Assembly (NCBI GenBank): GCA_948684385.1
Contig: CAPQCU010000004.1
Span: 51,322 to 97,153 of the forward strand
Reading direction: 5' to 3'
Origin: an uncultured bacterium
GTDB lineage: Bacteria > Cyanobacteriota > Vampirovibrionia > Gastranaerophilales > Gastranaerophilaceae
DNA length: 45,832 bases
The translations under genes were made by a program, and so were the position numbers. Below are positions 41,222-45,832 of this stretch, in pieces (the stretch's first letter is position 1; every line of letters starts with the position of its first letter). The notes under the pieces were generated by a model. That model was not told the origin of the DNA. It ran no database searches and worked only from the letters and a program-made list of their open reading frames with translations.

Positions 41222-41902
41222 ATGGAAATTTTAGGGTCTTTAAAGGGAAAAATTATTGTATCAGTCCAAGCCATGCCGGATGAACCTCTTTATAAAGAAG
41301 AGTGTATGTTTGGAATGATTCAATCAGTTGTAAACGGCGGAGCCGGCGGACTTCGGGTAGCAGGAGCAAGGGATGTAAGAAATGCCAAAACTCTTAGCCT
41401 CCCTGTTATCGGGCTTACCAAACCTGAAAAACTTCCTCCGAATTGGAAAGAAATTGTATACATCACACCGGGTTTGAAAGAAGTTCAAGCTCTGATTGAT
41501 GCAGGAGCTGACATAATCGCTTTTGACGGAACTTCGCGTCCGCACAACGGCTGTTCTTTAGAAGAGATTATCGACCTCATACACTCTTCCGGAAGGCTTG
41601 CAATGGCTGATATTTCAACTTTAGAAGAAGGAGTCGACTGCGCAAACCTCGGAGCCGATATAATTTCCACAACTCTTGCAGGCTATACATTGGAATCAGG
41701 TGAGCCGACAGAAGGACCTGACTATGAGTTACTTGAAAAACTTGTAAAAACGGTTAACAAGCCTGTAATACTGGAAGGCAGGATTTGGGAGCCTTCGGAA
41801 GTCAAAAAAGCTTTCGACTTAGGCGCTCACTGCGTTGTGATAGGTTCAGCAATCACAAGACCGCAGTTGATAACAAAACGTTTTATAGAGGAATCGAAAT
41901 GA
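41222..41902 (+). CDS. nanE: N-acetylmannosamine-6-phosphate 2-epimerase
   Basis: This 226-residue TIM barrel has the family signature: IIVSVQAMPDEPLY at the N-terminus, GGLRVAGARDV, IGLTKPEK, IIAFDGTSRPHN, LAMADISTLEEGVDCANLGADIISTTLAGYT and VILEGRIWEPSEVKKAFDLGAHCVVIGSAITRP. It interconverts ManNAc-6-P and GlcNAc-6-P in sialic-acid use. The next gene, a ROK kinase, overlaps by 4 bp, as in nanE-nanK pairs. nanA and a transporter are not seen here. Confidence 0.93.
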   Translation: MEILGSLKGKIIVSVQAMPDEPLYKEECMFGMIQSVVNGGAGGLRVAGARDVRNAKTLSLPVIGLTKPEKLPPNWKEIVYITPGLKEVQALIDAGADIIAFDGTSRPHNGCSLEEIIDLIHSSGRLAMADISTLEEGVDCANLGADIISTTLAGYTLESGEPTEGPDYELLEKLVKTVNKPVILEGRIWEPSEVKKAFDLGAHCVVIGSAITRPQLITKRFIEESK

Positions 41903-42765
41903 AAGCACTTGCATTCGATATAGGCGGAACAAAAATTTACAGCGCCATCATTAACGAAAATGGTGAAATAATCTCTGAAATAGAAAAATTCTCTACTCCA
42001 AAAACTTTGGATGGAATAAAAGAAATTTTGACTAATGAGATTTCGAAACACGAATTTGAGCTCATTGCGATTGCAACAGCAGGAGCTGTAAATAACGAGA
42101 ACACAGCAGTTATCGGTTCAACCGGAAACTTAGTAGAAGGATATCACACACTTGATTTTCAAAGCTTAAGTGATAAAAAAGTTTTCTTAGAAAACGACGC
42201 AAACGCTGCAGCTTGGGCTGAGTACAAGCTTGGAGCGTCAAAAGGAACTTCTGTATCAATTATGCTCACGTTAGGAACCGGAGTCGGAGGCGGAATAATC
42301 ATAAACGACAGGCTTTTAAAAGGTAAATCGGGTGCAGCAGGAGAAATGCATTTTAAAATGTATCCGGATAAGCGCAGAAAATGTACCTGCGGAAGCTGGG
42401 ATTGTTTTGAAGCGTACACATCAGGTACAGCATTAAAACGGGATGCAGAAGAAGCCTTAAACACAAAAGATGTAACAACTTACGATGTAATTGAAGGAGT
42501 CAAAAACAATGACTCAAAAATGATTGAAATCTTTAACAGGTGGCAGAATGATTTAATCATCGGAATACAGGGACTGGCTAATTTATTTGACCCTGATTGT
42601 GTGGTATTATCAGGTTCAATGGCTCAGTTTGTTGATATTAAAAAAGTTGAGGATGAAGTTAACGCAGAAATAATCTGCCCTGCAATTTCGGTCAGGTTGG
42701 CCGAAGCAGGAAACCATGCCGGTATGATAGGTGCTGCATTATTGGCTTTTGGAGGACAAAACTGA
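41899..42765 (+). CDS. ROK-family sugar kinase (NanK/glucokinase type)
   Basis: This 288-residue protein has the ATP-binding LAFDIGGTKIYSAI at the N-terminus, VFLENDANAAAWAEYKLG, TLGTGVGGGIIIN, the zinc site CTCGSWDCFEAYTSG and VVLSGSMAQ. AGAGG lies before the ATG. The overlap with nanE suggests N-acetylmannosamine kinase, but ROK sequence alone cannot separate ManNAc from glucose kinases. The next gene overlaps by 1 bp. Confidence 0.9.
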   Translation: MKALAFDIGGTKIYSAIINENGEIISEIEKFSTPKTLDGIKEILTNEISKHEFELIAIATAGAVNNENTAVIGSTGNLVEGYHTLDFQSLSDKKVFLENDANAAAWAEYKLGASKGTSVSIMLTLGTGVGGGIIINDRLLKGKSGAAGEMHFKMYPDKRRKCTCGSWDCFEAYTSGTALKRDAEEALNTKDVTTYDVIEGVKNNDSKMIEIFNRWQNDLIIGIQGLANLFDPDCVVLSGSMAQFVDIKKVEDEVNAEIICPAISVRLAEAGNHAGMIGAALLAFGGQN

Positions 42766-42980
42766 TGGGCAAGGCTAAGCGCAGAAGTTTTAATCAAGGC
42801 AAGAACGACAGATTTAAGTACATGACAAGAGAGTCTGCGCTTGAAACTGTTATTAAAAACATTGAAAAAAAAGATGAAGTTATTGATACAATAACCCTGT
42901 TTGGTTTCAGCGCAGAAGAAATGCTTGAAGCAGGAGCAGCTTACGAAGACGTTATGGCGTTCGGAGGAATTGTCAGCTAA
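42765..42980 (+). CDS. Small conserved-looking protein of unknown function
   Basis: This 71-residue protein has a basic start (MGKAKRRSFNQGKNDRFKYM) and a helical, acidic remainder (SALETVIKNIEKKDEVIDTI, EEMLEAGAAYEDVMAF). It overlaps both neighbours by one base, so it is clearly expressed as part of the operon. No family recognised. Confidence 0.7.
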   Translation: MGKAKRRSFNQGKNDRFKYMTRESALETVIKNIEKKDEVIDTITLFGFSAEEMLEAGAAYEDVMAFGGIVS

Positions 42981-43948
42981 TGCTAAATAAAATCATAATA
43001 CTTTTGGAAGCTTCACGCATCTTCTCTCTTCCAATGACAATAACTGCGTGGCTCGTTATTTTTACTTACTCTGCTGTAAGCGCAGGAAACATAAAATACG
43101 GATTTTTAGCATTAATCGGGCTTTGCCTCGCCCATCTTGCAACAAATACGCTGGATGATTATTTCGATTACAAATCGCTTACCAAACAAAAAGATTTTGA
43201 CGAAAAAGAATACCTGCAAAACGCCCAAAAAACAAAATGCAGGCATATAATTTCCGGAGCAATAAGAGAAGGAGATGTTCTTGTTCTTGGATTTTTCTAC
43301 CTTTTTATTGCAGGAATAATCGGGTTGTTTTTCTTATTAAAATGCGGAATCGGAGTTTTGTATTTCGCCTTAATCGGAGGAGTCATCGCAGTTTCATACT
43401 CTTTCCTGTCAAAAATCAGACTTTCCGAGCTTGCAGTTGCAATAGCTTATGGCCCTGCACTTTTTGGCGGAGTTTATTACGTTATGACAAAGACTTTTTC
43501 GTGGGAAATAATGCTGCTTTCTGTTCCTTCTATGATTGTAACAGTTATTCTTCTTTACATTCATACAGTAATGGATTTTGATTTCGATTTAAACGAAGGA
43601 CATAATACCGTTGCAAATACGTTTAACTCGCAGCTTGACTCTTTAATCATTCTTAAATGGCTTTTAATTTTAGCTTATACTGCGCCGATTTTGTTATGCG
43701 TTTTTGATATCCTTGACTGGCAGGTATTTTTAGTTTGGCTGACTATTCCGCTCGGAGTTGATTTATACAAATCAATGGTCGAATATTCAATCGACTCCGA
43801 CTCCATTCCGGAGCATAAGTGGTTCCATTTTCCGATGGAAAACATGATGGGCGCTCCTGCTTTTATGACAAGGATGTTTCAGTCAAGAAACCTTATGATT
43901 TATTATTCGCTGATTTTATCTCTTGCGATTGTTTTGGGGTTGAATTAG
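42980..43948 (+). CDS. UbiA-family prenyltransferase
   Basis: This 322-residue protein has eight to nine membrane helices and both aspartate motifs that bind the prenyl diphosphate and magnesium: NTLDDYFDY near 57-65 and DFDFDLNEG near 199-207. It attaches an isoprenoid chain to an aromatic or other acceptor; MenA-like quinone synthesis is possible, but there is no quinone gene beside it. It is the last gene of the nanE operon, coupled by a 1-bp overlap. Confidence 0.88.
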   Translation: MLNKIIILLEASRIFSLPMTITAWLVIFTYSAVSAGNIKYGFLALIGLCLAHLATNTLDDYFDYKSLTKQKDFDEKEYLQNAQKTKCRHIISGAIREGDVLVLGFFYLFIAGIIGLFFLLKCGIGVLYFALIGGVIAVSYSFLSKIRLSELAVAIAYGPALFGGVYYVMTKTFSWEIMLLSVPSMIVTVILLYIHTVMDFDFDLNEGHNTVANTFNSQLDSLIILKWLLILAYTAPILLCVFDILDWQVFLVWLTIPLGVDLYKSMVEYSIDSDSIPEHKWFHFPMENMMGAPAFMTRMFQSRNLMIYYSLILSLAIVLGLN

Positions 43949-44064
43949 AGATCTATAGGACATCGGAATAATGTTTTCGGGAAACTCAAAGAATAAAGAT
44001 TATGTAAAGACACGGATTTTCTATGCTAAACTATAAATTATAGGATTAGATAATAGGAGGGAAT

Positions 44065-45183
44065 ATGATACCAATTTTAGATTCAAAAAGACAATACGCT
44101 AAAATCGGAAGCGAAGTTGAAAAAGCAGTATGTGAAGTTTTACGTTCAGGTTCTTACATCTTAGGACCAAACTGCAAAGCTTTAGAAACAGAACTTGCAA
44201 AATACATCGGATGTAATTATACAGTTGCATTAAACTCAGGAACTGACGCATTACACTTAGCTTTGAGAGCATTAGATATAGGAGCTGGTGATGAAGTTAT
44301 TACAACAGCGTTCACTTTTGTAGCTACAACAGAAGCTATTGGTATTGTAGGTGCAACTCCTGTATTTGCTGATATTGACCCTGATACATTCAATATCGAC
44401 GCTTCTAAAATCGAAGCTTTGATTACTCCAAAAACAAAAGCAATTATTCCGGTTCATTTATACGGTCAGCCTTGTGATATGGATATGATTATGGATATCG
44501 CAAAACGTCATAACCTTTACGTAATCGAAGACTGCTGTCAGGCAATCGGTGCTAAATTCAAAGGTCAAATGGTTGGTACATTCGGTGACATTGGATGCTA
44601 CAGCTTCTATCCGACTAAAAACTTAGGCGGCATGGGAGACGGCGGTTTAATTACAGTTAACAGCGAAAATCTTAGAAACAGAATTATCGCACTTAGAAAC
44701 CACGGCGGCGCTGTTAGATATTACCACGATGAAATCGGCGTAAACTCACGTTTAGACGAAATTCAGGCAGCTATTTTAAGAATTAAGCTTAACTACATCG
44801 ATGAATGGAACAGCTCAAGAAGAGACCACGCAAAAACTTACAACGAGCTTTTTGCAGGATGCTCTGACATCCAGACTCCAAAAGAATTAGATGATACTTA
44901 CTGCGTATACCACCAGTACACTGTTAAAATTCCTAACAGAGACAACATCCACAAAATGTTACAAGAATCAGGAATAGGCGCAATGCTTTATTATCCTGTT
45001 CCATTGCATTTACAAAAAGTTCACGCTCACCTTGGATGGAAGAAAGGCGATTTACCAATCACTGAAAAGAATACAGAAATGGTTATTTCGCTTCCAATGT
45101 TCCCTGAGCTTACATTAGAAGAACAAAAAACAGTTGCTTCAACTTTGATTAAATGCATTGAAAGCTCTAAGGCACTTGCATAG
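44065..45183 (+). CDS. DegT/DnrJ/EryC1/StrS-family sugar aminotransferase
   Basis: This 372-residue PLP enzyme has ALNSGTDALHLALRAL at 55-70, IIPVHLYGQPCDMD, YVIEDCCQAIGAKFKGQ, the Schiff-base lysine K185 in GCYSFYPTKNLGGMGDGG, and LRNHGGAVRYYHDEIGVNSRLDEIQAAIL. It transfers an amino group to a nucleotide-linked keto-sugar, as in surface-polysaccharide or glycan precursors. GGAGG lies just before the ATG. It is alone between a 116-bp gap and a terminator. The surface glycan could be made with the GT2 enzymes elsewhere. Confidence 0.93.
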   Translation: MIPILDSKRQYAKIGSEVEKAVCEVLRSGSYILGPNCKALETELAKYIGCNYTVALNSGTDALHLALRALDIGAGDEVITTAFTFVATTEAIGIVGATPVFADIDPDTFNIDASKIEALITPKTKAIIPVHLYGQPCDMDMIMDIAKRHNLYVIEDCCQAIGAKFKGQMVGTFGDIGCYSFYPTKNLGGMGDGGLITVNSENLRNRIIALRNHGGAVRYYHDEIGVNSRLDEIQAAILRIKLNYIDEWNSSRRDHAKTYNELFAGCSDIQTPKELDDTYCVYHQYTVKIPNRDNIHKMLQESGIGAMLYYPVPLHLQKVHAHLGWKKGDLPITEKNTEMVISLPMFPELTLEEQKTVASTLIKCIESSKALA

Positions 45184-45205
45184 AAAGCAAAAATTAGGTA
45201 TTATA

Positions 45206-45240
45206 AAGTGGTACACATAAAAATGTGTACCGCTTTTTTT
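45206..45240 (+). terminator. Strong rho-independent terminator after the aminotransferase
   Basis: GGTACACAT (45210-45218) and ATGTGTACC (45223-45231) around an AAAA loop, lengthened to about 13 bp with one G-T pair, then a T run. Confidence 0.92.
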
Positions 45241-45260
45241 AAAATAAGAGGAAGATTTAT

Positions 45261-45832
45261 ATGAACAACATTGTGATTTATTCAACAAAACCTATGCCTG
45301 AGTTGCAAGCGCTTTTAGCTGCTGAAATCGATGAAGCTGATGTAAGAGTTGTTACAATCAATCAAATGAAAGATTATGCAATAATCAATCCTTCATTAAT
45401 GATTGTAGAAAATATCGATTTAGCTAAAGATGCTTTGATGACAAACAAATTTCCTTGCCCGATTTTGTTTGCAGGTAACACAAGACGCGACGTTACAGTC
45501 CGCGCAGAAGGTTTTGACTTTATTAAAGATTTTAATAACAAAGATGAGCTTATCGTGAGAGTTAACGCACTTTTGAAAATCAAAACCATCAAAGACAAGC
45601 TTGAAAAAGTTTCTACAACAGACGATTTAACAGGTTTACACAACAGAAAATACCTGCAGGAACGTCTCGAAGAAGAAATCTCACGTTCAAAACGTTACGG
45701 CACTAAGCTTTCCTGCATTTTGTTCGATATTGACTTCTTCAAAGTTGTTAACGACATGTTCGGATACGAATGGGGCGATATTCTTTTGAGAAACATTGCA
45801 AACAAGCTTAATGCAATGATAAGAAAAGAAGA
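45261..45832 (+). CDS. GGDEF (diguanylate cyclase) protein with N-terminal receiver-like domain, cut by window end
   Basis: 190 codons are visible. Residues 1-115 look like a receiver-type domain without the usual phosphorylated aspartate pattern (MNNIVIYSTKPMPELQALLA to LIVRVNALLKIKTI). A coiled linker KLEKVSTTDDLTGLHNRKYL leads into the GGDEF domain (ILFDIDFFKVVNDMFGYEWGD); the GG(D/E)EF loop itself is beyond the edge. It probably makes c-di-GMP, controlling surface behaviour. AGAGGA lies before the ATG. Confidence 0.85.
   Translation, partial: MNNIVIYSTKPMPELQALLAAEIDEADVRVVTINQMKDYAIINPSLMIVENIDLAKDALMTNKFPCPILFAGNTRRDVTVRAEGFDFIKDFNNKDELIVRVNALLKIKTIKDKLEKVSTTDDLTGLHNRKYLQERLEEEISRSKRYGTKLSCILFDIDFFKVVNDMFGYEWGDILLRNIANKLNAMIRKE

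Overview
The window is AT-rich, gene-dense bacterial chromosome. It most resembles a gut Melainabacteria (order Gastranaerophilales, the non-photosynthetic sister lineage of Cyanobacteria). This is an inference from several traits together: a CofD/YvcK protein with an N-terminal membrane anchor, a secretin-free set of very large glycine-rich pilin-like proteins, a TPS-type filamentous adhesin, separate SecD and SecF, and many lineage-specific enzymes of unknown role. There is no rRNA, tRNA, IS element, CRISPR array or complete prophage that I can support.

Layout. 1-3864 (minus): two GT2 glycosyltransferases followed by the 5' 620 codons of a filamentous-haemagglutinin-like adhesin, which runs off the window through a PVDP tandem repeat. 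3961-5435: DUF308 membrane protein, rhodanese, and a membrane-anchored HAD-like protein, with two hairpin terminators between the convergent genes. 5491-7833: accessory island of four tiny XRE-type regulators, a HigB/RelE-HigA-like toxin-antitoxin pair with a clear operator, and a gene-free GC-rich structured stretch. 7834-15189: an unknown protein, uvrB, 3-methyladenine glycosylase, a WG-repeat protein, the DUF2157/GDYXXLXY membrane pair and homoserine dehydrogenase. 15263-15886: a tiny ribbon-helix-helix gene and two near-identical small-RNA genes, the first convergent with and antisense to a 25-residue hydrophobic peptide with a strong ribosome binding site (candidate type I toxin-antitoxin). 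15884-16753: kinase-like protein. 16833-26960: one long housekeeping operon thrC-proB-pxpA-like-yvcK-panB-panC-membrane protein-dapA-secD-secF closed by a strong terminator. 27025-30967: HNH protein, HD hydrolase, TPR/beta-propeller protein, miaA. 30971-34694: two giant prepilin-like paralogues. 34822-36819: RHH protein, small membrane protein, glgC. 36975-41149: double-GNAT-like protein, papain-like cysteine-peptidase-like protein, HELGH metallopeptidase-like protein, lipoprotein. 41222-43948: nanE-ROK kinase-small protein-UbiA operon. 44065-45832: DegT/DnrJ aminotransferase and a truncated GGDEF protein.

How it fits together. The core genes supply aspartate-family amino acids (hom, thrC, dapA), proline (proB), pantothenate (panB, panC), glycogen (glgC), DNA repair (uvrB, mpg), tRNA modification (miaA) and protein export (secDF). 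The accessory part is about the cell surface (adhesin, GT2 pair, pilin-like pair, lipoprotein) and about small selfish or regulatory modules. Two themes are not explained by ordinary annotation. First, many genes have a TANNNT box exactly 6-7 nt before the start codon, which predicts leaderless mRNAs. Second, several enzyme-like proteins without signal peptides share a short N-terminal F-[KRE]-[GA] motif.
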